Assembly: GCF_001540865.1 (NCBI RefSeq) | Contig: NC_033636.1 | Location: 7,505,334 to 7,569,333 of the forward strand | Reading direction: 5' to 3' | DNA length: 64,000 nt | Origin: Ananas comosus | Taxonomy: Eukaryota > Streptophyta > Magnoliopsida > Poales > Bromeliaceae | Part shown: positions 12,771 through 23,830 of the stretch, in pieces | Layout: every line of letters begins with the position of its first letter | How positions within the stretch are numbered: position 1 is the stretch's first letter | The notes under the pieces: generated by a model | Told to the model about the DNA's origin: nothing | Database searches by the model: none | What the model saw: the letters and a program-made list of their open reading frames with translations, nothing else | Made by a program: the position numbers and the translations under genes

Positions 12771-12930
12771 ATATTTACTTTTATTTGCTGAAGGCTACCA
12801 GGGAAGATTCGGCCTCAAGTTTTTTGGCACAATTCTACGACATCCTTGGCCTCGGCCAAGACAGAATACGCTCAAGGGCTATTTAGAAAAGCCTGATTGC
12901 CTTGTTGCATGGATGATTTTATTTTCCACN
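12768..12930. other. Short non-repeat island ending at an N join
   Basis: About 145 bases of balanced composition (from 'gctgaaggctaccagg' to 'attttccac') end at a single N. One frame stays open for about 31 codons (KATREDSASSFLAQFYDILG...) before a TAG. I do not recognise it. The N marks a contig join, so the right neighbour may not be the true one. Confidence 0.4.
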
Positions 12931-13304
12931 GTAAATTTTCGAAATCATAATAAAGTCCATCAAGTGGGTATAAAATAAACGGTCAAAATCGAACGACGTC
13001 CTAAAAAAGGATGATCGGATCCTTCATTTCAAGATCGGAGTTATTGATCTTTATCTATGTAGTGAATAGAATTTTATATCAAAAATTAAACAAATTTCGA
13101 TTCTTTAACACCGTTAAACTAGCAAGTACTTCATACTGACTGTTAAAAATTATTAAATTTGTGACCTCTTGATCGTAAGGTAAATGATGTCGAAAAATTA
13201 TAAAATTTGATTTCTAGAAGTTTTAAATGCTGTAAATAACGTTTAACGGTATGGATCGTCGATTCGAAAGCTCTATCATGAAAAATAATTTATGAGTACG
13301 AGGG

Positions 13305-13306
<2 letters not shown>
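12931..13306. mobile_element. Foldback element, copy 3 (partial, inverted relative to copy 2)
   Basis: Reverse complement of much of copy 2 (12180-12560). Matching marks include 'gaacgacgtcct', 'ttattgatctttatcta', 'acaccgttaaactagcaag' and 'ggatcgtcgattcg'. Its left end is cut by the N at 12930. Copies 2 and 3 together form a large inverted repeat around the join. Confidence 0.75.
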
Positions 13307-13341
<35 letters not shown>

Positions 13342-13587
13342 GATTTTTTATATTATATATTTACATGAATATCAAATCCGTACGAGATCCACGCCTTACA
13401 GTTGGTAGATGTGGCAAGCCAAGAGGACACGACAATTAGCTGAGCATGACGGGCGGGCCAGGGGCCAGTCGTAGTCCACTGTGACGACTGGCCCTGCGCG
13501 ACGGCTAAGATAATAATAGTATTTTACTCTATCATCTTTCTCTCAATATGGCAATATTTTTTTTTTTTGCTCTTCGTTTTTTCATTG

Positions 13588-13632
<45 letters not shown>

Positions 13633-13760
13633 AATAGGTGTATTAATAAGGTAAAATAAATTTTAGAAAACTTCAAATACTATTCTTGTTTGGCACTTTT
13701 TCATTTTAGTACTCTCTCTCTCTCTCTCTTTTTTGAAATAGGTGTATTAAGGTCAAAATA
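13307..13760. other. Microsatellites and unclassified intergenic DNA
   Basis: Contains a TA run (13309-13338), a short GC-rich stretch (13440-13505, 'gggcgggccaggggcc'), and CT runs at about 13590-13627 and 13711-13729. A segment of about 110 bases beginning 'gaaataggtgtattaa' occurs twice in tandem with changes. No gene is seen. Confidence 0.55.
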
Positions 13761-14105
13761 ATTTCTAGAAAACTTCAAATACTATTCTTGTGGTTTCGCA
13801 CTTTTTTATTTTAGTACCCTATGATTTAAAATGTATCACTTTTGTACTCTGTGATTTTTTTTTGGTTATTTTCTCCACTAATTTTTTTCATTAAATCAGT
13901 GATAAAGTTAAAACTAAAAGATACTAAAGTGAATATTTGATAAACCATAGGTAGAGTACCTGAAGTTTGTTGTATATGATATAATAAATAATTAACAGAG
14001 AGAATGACAAAAAGAAAAAATATTAAAATCACAGGATATACTTTAAAACATGCCGTATTAAAAATGAGAAAGTGCGAACTACAGGAGTAGTATTTAAAAT
14101 TTACT
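13761..14105. mobile_element. 'gtaccctgtggttt' foldback element, copy 1
   Basis: The left end 'gaaaacttcaaatacta' followed by phrases such as 'gtttcgcactttttta' and 'gtaccctatgatttaaa' is mirrored by the right end ('aaatcacaggatata', 'agaaagtgcgaac', 'tactcc'). It belongs to the same family as 17602-18037 and 54189-54533, but is more decayed in the middle. Confidence 0.65.
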
Positions 14106-14669
14106 CTAAATTTTTTACTCTCTCTCTTCTTTTTATATCTCAGGCAGAAAAAGATAGAGAGAGAGAGAAAACCACCTATGAAGAACTAAGGACTTACTAA
14201 GCATGACAATTAATTTTGTTGGAGAAAATTCAAAATTTTATATTTAATTTTTTTTATTCTTTTATTTATTATTTTTTCTACATAATATTTATTATTATTA
14301 TTATTAATTATTTAATTAAGGAATCGTCGCATTCGTGCATTCGAGTTCTCCTTGCCCTAATTAAAGGGGCTAATTAAGGGAATGTGAATGTTGGAATATA
14401 TTCCCACATTCTACACCAGGATATATTAGTATAGGACTGTGCTTCGTGACAGGTAGATAGTATTACAGTTAATTAATATATATAATTTTTTAAATTTTAA
14501 ACTTCAAATAATTTATAATACAAAATACAAAACAAACTTATGTATTCTTTTATATATTATAAAAACTATTTTTTTTACTAATATTTTTAACTTTCAGTAT
14601 TCGTAGAGTTAAGGTATTCTAATAATTTTACTTAAACATTCAGTGTAATTTAATAATTTTAGTAACTAT
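14106..14669. other. AT-rich intergenic DNA
   Basis: Low-complexity AT-rich DNA with a GA run at about 14155-14169. No gene, RNA or complete element is visible. Confidence 0.5.
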
Positions 14670-16566
14670 TTTATATAGTATCCCTGGTATACAGCATTTG
14701 AAGCTTGTCGACAAGTCGTGAGGGTGTTGGGACAAGTCCGAGTCGCGTTGGCGCGAAATAGACGCAAAACGGACTCAGTGGGGACGCGAAAGAAGGAGTT
14801 AATATCGAAATCTGCAAATTGCAGATTTTTTACTTGTTGTACCGGTACAACATCAGAGGTGTACCGGTACACTTTTTGTACTAGTACAACATTGGTGGTG
14901 TACCGGTACACTTCGCCTGTTTCCGCGCAGCTACTCTTGGGTTGCCGTTTGTACCGGTACAGTTGCCAGTGTACCGGTACACCAGGGTAGGTAAGAGGGC
15001 AAATTGGTTTTTTCTTGCCTCGTTTGCATCACCCTCGCTCCCCATTACTATTAGAACGTAGAGGAGAGCTGAGAGGGAGAGTTTTTACCGTTTTCTTCTC
15101 CCCTCTCTCTCTAGACTTGATCCGTTCGTGGAGGAGCTCGGGTGGAGTTGTTTCATCGCCGATGTCGCATCGCGGAGCCGTTCGAGCACACGAGCGTTGT
15201 GGTGACTGCGTTGGGAGGCCGAGCGAGCGTGTGATTCCACCGTTTCGACGTCGCGCCGGTGTTGGATTAGCGTTTGAGGTGGGTTTATCATCGAATTTCT
15301 ACTCCTAAAGTCTCAGTTAACGGCAAGTATATTTTGTGTTATGCATTTCATGTGTAATAGCTCGAATTCGTGGATTGTTCATGACTTTGACATCTAAACT
15401 GAATTTGAAGCATAGTATTATTGGTGGATGACTTATACATGCGGACTTGGATTTGACTTAGGAGAAAATCCGCGATTCTAACTCGTCATATGCTTATATT
15501 ACCAGATTTAGCTTTAGGAGCCTGTTATTTGGTATCGCCGCAGTATCAGTGTGGTGGATACCCCAGGTAGTGTAGATTGCTATTACGCTCATGCTGGGAT
15601 GCCGAGTCTATTTTTACAGTAGTGTTCAGACTGTTCCGGACTGTTGGGGGCCGTCGGGATTGACGGTGGACTCAGATTGCCGTTTTGGCATCAGATTGTG
15701 CCGAGGGCACGTGACTCGTTGGTTGTTAGACCAGTTGGACCCGATATACTTGACTATAGTCTAGGAGAGCCTGATTGAGCTCGACAGATATACGCTTGCA
15801 TACTTGATTGGGTAGCGCCCATGAGTGCCACACCGGAATCGGACTTAGTACTTCTGCGTTGATGTCGAGGTGTCCTGTTCGGACTTGCTATCCACTGACT
15901 GCTTAATGTAGAGGTAGCTTTAGCTTCGACAGGCGGGACGGGTGTGTTCACAGTCCTTGAGACGGGTACGGTTACAGTCCTGAGTGAGATTGCATCAGGA
16001 TTGGCATTTTCTACAGATTGTTAGTGTTAGAGTATAATAGTATAATGGTTCTTAACTGTAGATTTTGTTCCAGTATTATATACTATCCCAGCTCCCTTCT
16101 GTAACTTAATAGGTGGACCGATGATGTTGAGGGCGGCACCCACTGAGGACTACTTGTTTTTACATACAGTAGTTCTCACGCCCAGTTGTTCCTTTTCGTT
16201 TTGCAGATCCGTCGTTGTCGGCTGCTGCTGATCCTGATCGTAGCAAGGGCGTTGCGAGTTAGAGCCCTTCCAGACGAGGTAGAGCTAGTGGAGTACCAGT
16301 TACAGGTTGTTGTAGTTTTTGGTTCATTACATACTGATGTTATACCTCGCTAGAGCGAGTGTTTTTGTACCAGGATACTGTGTATATACTGATCCATTTT
16401 TATTATATACTCATGTTCATTTTTCCTAGCAGCTCTATACTACTGGTTGTAGTGTTGTATTATTACAGGTACAGTTACAGCTTCGCTTCGTGTACGGAAA
16501 ATTTTTTTTATATATACGGCGGGTCTGTTGGCGTGCCCGAGAAAATGAGTAATCCGGGGCGTGACA
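14670..16566. mobile_element. Gypsy-like LTR segment (probable solo LTR)
   Basis: About 1.9 kb of higher GC content than its surroundings. It ends CCGGGGCGTGACA, the complement of the TGTCACGCCCCGG end that begins two other pieces in this window (36183 and 63555). The last 400 bases are the reverse complement of 63555-63928 with divergence ('gggcgttgcgagttagagcc', 'ggcgtgcccgag', 'ttttgcag'). No gag or pol is present, so a solo LTR is the best reading. I could not find a confident left end; TTTTATA on both sides is a candidate target duplication. Confidence 0.6.
14836..14983. repeat. Six TGTACCGGTACA-type palindromes
   Basis: TGTACCGGTACA or a close variant (one reads TGTACTAGTACA) occurs six times in 150 bases, alternating 'ttgtac..gtacaa' and 'gtgtac..gtacac' borders about 20 bases apart in the first four. 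It lies in the left part of the LTR-like segment, where enhancer-like arrays are often found. No binding factor is known to me for it. Confidence 0.85.
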
Positions 16567-17601
16567 TTTTATAAACAATTTTTTAATTTAAAAGTTAAAA
16601 TTAGAGGAATTATTCTAAACTACCAATTACATAAGATCATCTTTACCTTACTAAAATTTATTGAAAAAAGATGTTATTATTTGTACATAGTGTATATTAA
16701 TACACCATATACCGCAATTTATATTAGAGAACTAATTTCTAATATCAAAATGTAATTAAATATATATAAACTATGAAGTCTAATAATTTAAATATATTTG
16801 TTGAATTAAATTTTAAATTCATTATTATTGATTTGAAGCATGTGGTGTATGTAATTATATACATTCAGTGTAGAGAAATACTTAACTATGGACTGGGATC
16901 TTTGAAAAGCTCTTTTTCATATGTCTAAGAAAGAGAAATTTTTGCTTGCAACTAATATATATACTAATATCTCATATATCGTAAGTATATTACATGATTG
17001 ATAAAATATATAATAGTTAGTATTTAAAATAAAATATGATATAGTATAATATAATATAAAATATAAAATATTTTAATAATTTATTATATTATAAAAGTTT
17101 ATTTTTTATTCGTATTTTTTATTCCGTCTACGACAAAATTGGCGCTTTAGATACCGTTTGATATGGATATGAAGTGGGAACAAGAGAGTTATCCCGCCCT
17201 TTATACCCAAACACCCATCGCTATGGGTGGGTACAAGCTGTTCCCACCCATAGCGGGTTATTCTTGATTTTAAATTTTAAAATTTTAATTTTAATTTTTA
17301 AATTTTAAATTTTTAATTTACTATTTTAAATTTTAATTTTAGATTTCAAATTTCAAAATTAAAATTTTAAATTAAAAAATATAAATAAGAAATTTAAAAA
17401 TTTAAATTCAAATATAGTATAAAGGGTCATACCATTATTTTTTATTTGTAACTATCAATTATTTTTCTTATTTTATCTTATCTATCCAAACGTTATTTTT
17501 TTTTATTTCCGAGAACAATCAAATTTTCATCCAAACACAAAATTGATCTAATTCTCGTATATACCTAAACTTGTATTTATCCCAAATATAAGTTAATTTT
17601 T
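16567..17601. other. AT-rich intergenic DNA with a small inverted repeat
   Basis: Mostly AT-rich. Near 17190-17265, 'acccatcgctatgggtgggtacaagc' and 'cccacccatagcggg' form a short inverted repeat. It resembles the 'gcggggataac' element near 36780-36945, so it may be a decayed MITE. No gene is seen. Confidence 0.45.
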
Positions 17602-18037
17602 AGGAAAAACTTCAAAAAACTCCATGTGGTTTCACACTTTTTCATTTTAGTACCCTATGGTTTAAATTGTATCAAGTTAGTATCATGTGGTTTCTCACTT
17701 TATCATTTTAGTACCCTGTGGTTTAAAGTGTATCAAGTTAGTACCCTGTGATTTTGCACTTTATCACTTTAGTATCATGTGGTTTCACACTTTATCACTT
17801 TAGTACCCTATAGTTTAAAAAAACCTACAGGGTACTAACTTGATACCAATTAAAACCACAGGGTACTAAAGTGATAAAGTGCAAAGTCACAGGATACTAA
17901 CTTGATACACTTTAAACCACAGGGTACTAAAGTAATAAAGTGAGAAATCATAGGGTACTAACTTGATACATTTGAAACCATATAGTACTAAAATAAAAAA
18001 AATTAAAATCACAAGGGAGGTTTTTGAAGTTTTTCCT
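17602..18037. mobile_element. 'gtaccctgtggttt' foldback element, copy 2
   Basis: Ends AGGAAAAACTTCAAAAA and its near-complement at 18010-18037. AATTTTT flanks both sides, a probable target duplication of 7 or 8 bases. Each arm is made of degenerate repeated phrases ('cactttatcactttagtaccctgtggtttaaagtgtatcaag'-like, here in several pieces), and the two arms are complementary. No coding capacity. It lies about 180 bases upstream of the first receptor kinase. Confidence 0.82.
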
Positions 18038-18140
18038 AATTTTTAATTATATCCGAACATATGAAGCCTTTTAAGGATAATTGTAAACAAAACACATCCC
18101 CTCATCTTATAAGATCTATACACCCAACTCCCCAATCCCC

Positions 18141-18141
18141 C

Positions 18142-18207
<66 letters not shown>

Positions 18208-18222
18208 CATTCTCCTTGATCA
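18141..18222 (+). promoter_or_regulatory. CT-repeat leader of receptor kinase 1
   Basis: A (TC)n run of about 60 bases ends 18 bases before the start codon. The paralogue at 39168 has a shorter (CT)n run (39118-39142) in the same place, so the tract is an ancestral part of the leader that changed in length. CT tracts are common in plant 5' leaders. Confidence 0.6.
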
Positions 18223-21200
18223 ATGAAACACCAATTTTTTCTCTCTCTACTATCTCTCTCCCTCTTATCACTACTACCCTCCTCCTCCTCCTCCTCCTCA
18301 GCTTCTCTATCCAGTACTATCTACAAAGGCGCATCCTTTTCAATAGAAGGGAACGAGGGAGAGCCCATTCTCACTTCCCCGGACTCCGCCTTCGCCGCGG
18401 GGTTCTACGCCGTCGGCGCCAACGCCTACTGCTTCGCCATCTGGTTCGCCGGCTCCGCCGAGAAAACCGCGGTTTGGGCCGCGAACCGCGACTTCCCGGT
18501 GAACGGCCGCGGCTCGAGGCTCACCTTCGGACACGATGGCCACCTCGTGCTCACCGACGTCGACGGCTCCGTAGTCTGGGACAGCACTGCCGCCGCCGCC
18601 GCTGCTATCGAAACTGGTACTTGCTCTGATACCGATAGTTCTTAAAAATAATAAACTATAACACATAAATTATTTTTGATATAGAACGTGATACTTACTC
18701 TAATACCTTGTTGTTGAAAAATAACATGCTGTAACACATAAATATTTTTTTGATGTACAAATCGGTATTTGCTTTGATATCTGTTGGGAAATAGTAAGTT
18801 ATAATGTTTTGAATCTATTTTTGATGTCATCGATAATGGTTAATAAAGTACCAACTAGCATGTATGGCCACTAAAATTTTATGCTTTTTGAATGGCCATC
18901 ACATCAACTTCGTTTAATTAATTTTCTTAGTACAATTAGTTGAATAATTTTAGTCAAATATATTAGATTATTAAATTTAATAATATTTTTGTTAAATTTA
19001 ATAATTTTAATGGTACATTTAACTGATTCATAAAGATTCTTAACTAAATAGAACAAGTCAAATCACACAAAATAAAAAACTAAAAGATGTGAACGAAAGA
19101 AGAAACAAAAAAAAATAAAGTTAGAGGTGGTGTTTTGGTACAATTTAACCTTAATTTTAGTAACCGCGGGAGCTCATTTCGAGCCGAATACGAATTGGTT
19201 AACAACAACGAGCGGAACTGCCAGCCATATTCAGAAGTATTCCAACTTTGCAGGCACCGCCGCAGCAATTGGCGGCGCCGCCACTTCCGCCGCCGCCGTC
19301 GAGGCGGGGCTCCTCGACACGGGAAACCTGGTGCTGCGAGACGGGTCGGGACGGACGGTGTGGCGGAGCTTCGACTACCCGACCGACACTCTGCTCCCGA
19401 CGCAGGCGCTGACGAAGGGGAAACGCCTCGCTCCCGATTCGGCCCAGACGCGTTTCAGGCCGGGTACCACAGCTTGTACTTCGACAACGACAACGTGCTC
19501 CGGCTCATGTACGACGGGCCCGACATCTCCAGCATCTACTGGCCCAGCCCCGACTACAACGTCTTCCAGAACGGCCGGACCAACTACAACAGCACCCGAC
19601 TCGGCGACTCTGCCGCCGACTCCGGCCCGTTAACGAAACGCCGCCGCATCACCCTCGACTACGACGGGAACCTCCGAATCTACAGCTTGAACGAGACGGG
19701 CCGTTACTGGAACGTCACGTGGGTCGCGATCGCCGAGCGCTGCAACGTCCACGGGCTCTGCGGGGCCAACGGGATCTGCACGTACTCACGTGCGGTCACG
19801 TGCGCCTGCCCCCCGGGCTACGAGATGAGCGACGCGCGGGATTGGAACCGAGGGTGCAGGCCCACGTTCAATTTGAGCTGCCAAGCGCGCCAAAAATCGC
19901 AGCAGCAGCAGCAGCAGCAGTTTCACTTCGTCGAGCTCCCGCAGACCGACTTCTACGGGTTCGACCTCGGGTTCAACTCGTCCATCTCGTTCGACGACTG
20001 CAGGCGGATCTGCGCGCAGAGCTGCTTGTGCCTCGGCTTCGGATACCGGCTCACGGGGACCGGAGTTTGCTATCCCAAGATCGCGCTTTTCAACGGCTAC
20101 ACCTCGCCGAACTTTCCCGGAAACTTCTATTTGAAAGTGCCGAGAACTGTTGGAGCATCTGAATCGACGATTCGTTCCGTGCTCAGGTGCGGGAACGCTA
20201 GTGCGGAAGTTGAGGTGGGGTCTGCTAGTATGTACGGAAAGAACCGGAACAGCACAAAGTGGGCATACCTCTACGTGTTCGCTCTGGCGCTCGGTGCTCT
20301 CGAGCTTCTGTTTGTTGTAACCGGGTGGTGGTTCCTTTTCCGAAAACACGATACGTCGAAATCTGTGCAGGAAGGGTATAAGATGATATCCAGCCAGTTC
20401 CGGAGGTTTACTTACCGCGAGCTGAAAGAAGCGACCGGGAAATTTAAAGAAGAGTTAGGGAGGGGAGGGGCGGGCGTGGTGTACAGGGGGGTTCTCGAAG
20501 ACAAAAGAGTGGTGGCGGTGAAGAAACTGACGGATGTATCGCAGGGCGAAGAGGAATTCTGGGCGGAGGTGAGCGTGATCGGGCGGATCAACCACATGAA
20601 CTTGGTTAGGCTCTGGGGGTTCTGCTCCGAAGGCCGGCACCGGCTTTTGGTCTATGAGTTCGTAGACAACGAGTCGCTGGACAAGTACTTATTCGGAAGC
20701 AGCAGTAGCAGTGGCAGCGGCCGAACACTCAGTTGGAACCAGAGGTTTAAAATTGCTTTAGGGACTGCGCGGGGATTGGCCTATCTACACCACGAGTGCC
20801 TCGAGTGGATCATCCACTGCGACATCAAGCCCGAGAACATACTGCTGAACCGAGATTTCGAGCCCAAGATTGCAGATTTCGGGCTCGCGAAGCTGTCGAA
20901 GAGAGACGGGTCGGACCTCAACTTATCGAAAATGAGGGGGACGATGGGGTACATGGCTCCCGAATGGGCACTGAATCTCCCCATCACCGGAAAAGTCGAT
21001 GTGTACAGCTTCGGGGTTGTGCTATTAGAGGTCGTGACCGGAAGTAGGATATCGAGTTGGGTCGGAGAGAACGGGGAAGAGAGGGAACTAAGGAGCTTTG
21101 TTAGGGAAGTGAAGCAGAGGTTGTTGGGCCGCGAAGAGAAATCGACAATCACGGGTATAGTGGACGGTAAGTTGCACAGGCAATTCGATTACGATCAGGC

Positions 21201-21300
21201 GGCAGAGATGGTGAGAATAGCGGTATCCTGTCTCGAAGAAGAGAGAAGCAAGCGACCGACGATGGACGAAATAGTGAAAGCTCTTACGAAATATACATGA
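18223..21300 (+). CDS. G-type lectin S-receptor-like kinase, ZmPK1 type (copy 1)
   Basis: A plasma-membrane receptor kinase. Exon 1 (18223-18616) encodes a signal peptide (MKHQFFLSLLSLSLLSLLPS) and most of the bulb-lectin domain (AVWAANRDFPVNGRGSRLTF). Exon 2 (19254-21300) continues with LLDTGNLVLRD, an EGF-like segment (CNVHGLCGANGICTY), a PAN-like cysteine region, a membrane helix near YLYVFALALGALELLFVV, and a kinase. The kinase has ELGRGGAGVVYRG, VAVKK, IIHCDIKPEN, DFGLAKL and MAPEW; HCD makes it a non-RD kinase. Intron phase 1 with GT-AG borders is shared with copy 2. Defects: one base is missing at 19430/19431 relative to copy 2; a 45-base in-frame deletion near 19600 removes the LDRTGRFNSSDG part; and an extra A near 21290 shortens the C-terminus. 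It is either functional with sequencing errors or a recent pseudogene. The ligand is unknown. Confidence 0.85.
18621..18842 (+). repeat. 74-base tandem repeat in the receptor kinase intron
   Basis: TTGCTCTGATACC or a close form recurs at 18621, 18695 and 18769, exactly 74 bases apart. Shared inner words are 'taacacataaat' and 'tttttgatgta'. The paralogue intron has a single unit (from 39559). The leading motif is the complement of the plant tRNA-Met primer site TGGTATCAGAGC, which hints that the unit came from an LTR element. Confidence 0.8.
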
Positions 21301-21575
21301 GCCGTCGATCTCTCGTCATTCGCCGTACTGATGATTGTAAAGAGCAAGAAGAACGATCGATCTGTCGACTGCTCGCTTGTGCAGTGCATTGAATTTTTCC
21401 TCAATGACCAACATGTTTTGTTGATAGGATAGAAACATTTAGTATTTACAGAGCAGCATATGTTTTTAATAGCAAATACTGTTTCTTTCTTGTAGCATCA
21501 TACTATATTTTGTTTCGGCAGTCCAGGAGGCTACTTAGTTTATTTTGTTTTGTTTCATTTTACCAACGTACACTT

Positions 21576-22258
21576 TGTTGGAAATCTGGTACTCGTCCCG
21601 GTACCGGATCTCGTGAATCCGCAACCCGCTCCGATACCGACTGCTGTGGATCCGGTATCAATTGTTGGGATTCCGCAACGAAAATGTCAAATCGGATTTT
21701 TACCATAAACCCGTCTCCTCAGCAAAAGCTGATACAATCATAAAAGAGAAAAATATGCAAGTAAAATAAGATTCATTAAATAAGAGAAGATTACACCTGA
21801 CTCCTCACAGAGTAGCTACAACCCGAGCCCTCTTTCTGAATCTCTTCTACCCTTCTCTCGTCTTCTATAAACCCATAAAGAAGACAATCCTTCACATGCA
21901 CCCGTGCACTAGGTGCACTCAAAGCATAATTAAATAACTCTCTCTCTCTCTTTTTCTCTCTCTCGTACGGCAACCCAAGAGACTCTCTCTCTCTCTCTCC
22001 CGTACTTCCTCAAAAACAAACCCACAAAGAGCTATTTATAAGGCTCCACTAAAATGTACCCCAATCCTAATATATTTAGAATTTCTACTCCAATTAATAT
22101 CTAAATCTATCTTAATCAATCTCTAATAGATTTAAATATTAATCCTAATCTAGTTAGATTTATCCTCTAATTAATATTTAAATCTTAATTTATCTCAAAC
22201 AGATTTAAATATTAATTCTTATCCAAATAGAATTTAACTACAAATCTAACCAAATCCT
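21576..22258 (-). mobile_element. Insertion downstream of receptor kinase 1 (probable solo LTR)
   Basis: The 3' flanks of the two receptor kinases align up to 'cacttt' and again from 'tcctcaaattatgagac' (copy 2) or 'tccttaaattatgagac' (copy 1). Copy 1 has about 680 extra bases between. On the minus strand the insert ends TTTCCAACA and holds a TATA-like 'ccttataaatag' followed by GA-rich leader text, as in a copia LTR. Its other end is unclear. Confidence 0.6.
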
Positions 22259-23589
22259 AAGTCCTTAAATTATGAGACGGGTGACATTTGGTAATCAAAC
22301 TAAATATAATTTTACTTGCATGTTAGAAAAATTAGGATTTTTTTTTTGTGTATGAAATGATCTCATGCAAGCAATATAGGTAAGGGGCAATTGCTTATAT
22401 ACTCCTGAAAATATTGTTGACTAAAAATATTTTATTTGTTTGTTAATAGTTAAGTTGGCTAATAAGCACCTAACCTGAAAAAATAGAGTTTCTAAGCCTT
22501 ATATGATAACAAGAAGAAATGTGTGACATGTATGGGAGATAATTAAACTCAAAACAAATCTAGTCGTGTGTTAGAAAAATAAGGGTACGTTTTGACCCTT
22601 TGCATGTTAATAAGATAATTGGACATGCGTGTGCGTTTTGGGAACCTTGGAAATAGGTTAAACTAGCTAGTGGTATCTAAACTTAGATCAAAATCTAAGG
22701 TGGAACTTAGCGACTTGAGAACTCCAAGCTAAACATAAGTTAGAGAATCGTTTGTGTTATAGACATGGTGGAACCCTAGAAATTATGACAACTTAGAGAT
22801 GTGACACTGACATAGGTTGCGACGTTCCGAAACGGTCAAATAGGAGATGTTGATCATGTTTTGACTCCAAATATAGTGGCAAGAGTAGTTGATCGCTTTC
22901 CACTTCTTAGACAGTATCATGACATGCCGATCATTGTTGACTCCCTATGTAGTTTCTAGAGATGTCGATCTTCTTTGACTCCGAATGACTATTGGGTTTG
23001 GCGATATTGATCAACCTCGATGCCAAGTACCTACCAATTGGAGAGTAGTACGATCTCTCTCAGCTCTCCAAAAAATTAATTTAGTGAGCAATGGAACCAA
23101 TCCGATAGACGATTGGAGACGTGTGGCATAAAGAATATACTGCACATGGGATGTATGTAAGAAAGTGAAACCAAACTAGAAGCTGGTTAAGGCCTGAACC
23201 AAGGTAAATAGTGAATTAAAACTATGAACTGGTAGCTAGCATAGTGGTAAACTGGGAAGACACGTATCAAGGACACAATGGTATCTTGTAAAATTGAGAC
23301 ATTATAGTTGTATTTTCAATTATTGTATTTTTATAGTAGAAATATATATTTGTTGTTATAGAATTATCTATTAAAGTTCTCATTCGATTGTTCTTTACCC
23401 CTTTCCAGATCTTGCTATCGCTGGTGAGACGCGAGATTGCAGTAAAGATGTCGCAAAATAGGTAAACCAAGTGAAACGTTTAGAAAGTTCCTTTTTGTAA
23501 AATAATGAAAATTGTAATAATTTGGAGTGGGATGAATGAATGTAAAATTTATGTTTAAAGTTCAGTTAAATGGATTAGATGTTAGTAGT
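22259..23589. other. Intergenic DNA, no gene seen
   Basis: AT-rich. Between about 22840 and 23010 a loose repeat of 'gttgatc...ttgactcc(a/g)aat' phrases occurs, possibly decayed retroelement text. No complete element or gene is recognised. Confidence 0.45.
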
Positions 23590-23605
23590 TTAATTCTGAT
23601 ACTTT

Positions 23606-23763
23606 TTTTTTTTTTCTTTTTGAGAGATAGGTAGCATGCTACCTGCTTCGTTTATTTCATTTTGAAATAAATTTAGCTGGAAATGTGAATCAACCAGGAT
23701 TCGAACTTGGGGCCTCAGATACCAACCATCAAGCCCTTAACCACTTGCTCTAGGAACAGTCGG
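23606..23763 (-). mobile_element. tRNA-like SINE, copy 1
   Basis: On the minus strand it starts ACCGACTGTTCCTAGAGCAAGTGG (A-box region), has a B-box-like AGTTCGAATCC, then a body ending 'ctatctctcaaaaag' and an A-rich tail. It is flanked by TTAATTCTGATACTTT at 23590-23605 and 23764-23779, a perfect 16-base target duplication. The second copy, in plus orientation, is at 62940. Confidence 0.88.
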
Positions 23764-23830
23764 TTAATTCTGATACTTTACATATACATTTCATGCAAGT
23801 TTGTATAGATTGGATGTTTATCTCCACTTC

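Noticed and set aside
14718..15308. Protein frames in the gypsy-like LTR segment
   Set aside because: No gag or pol motifs, and the frames cross the palindrome array. They are chance openings in GC-rich LTR DNA.
19786..20349. 187-codon minus-strand frame inside receptor kinase 1
   Set aside because: It mirrors the kinase coding strand, and the paralogue has no equal-length equivalent. High GC keeps the antisense frame open.
23606..23763. Functional tRNA gene
   Set aside because: The A- and B-box-like words are present but no cloverleaf closes, and the A-rich tail and target duplication show a SINE.
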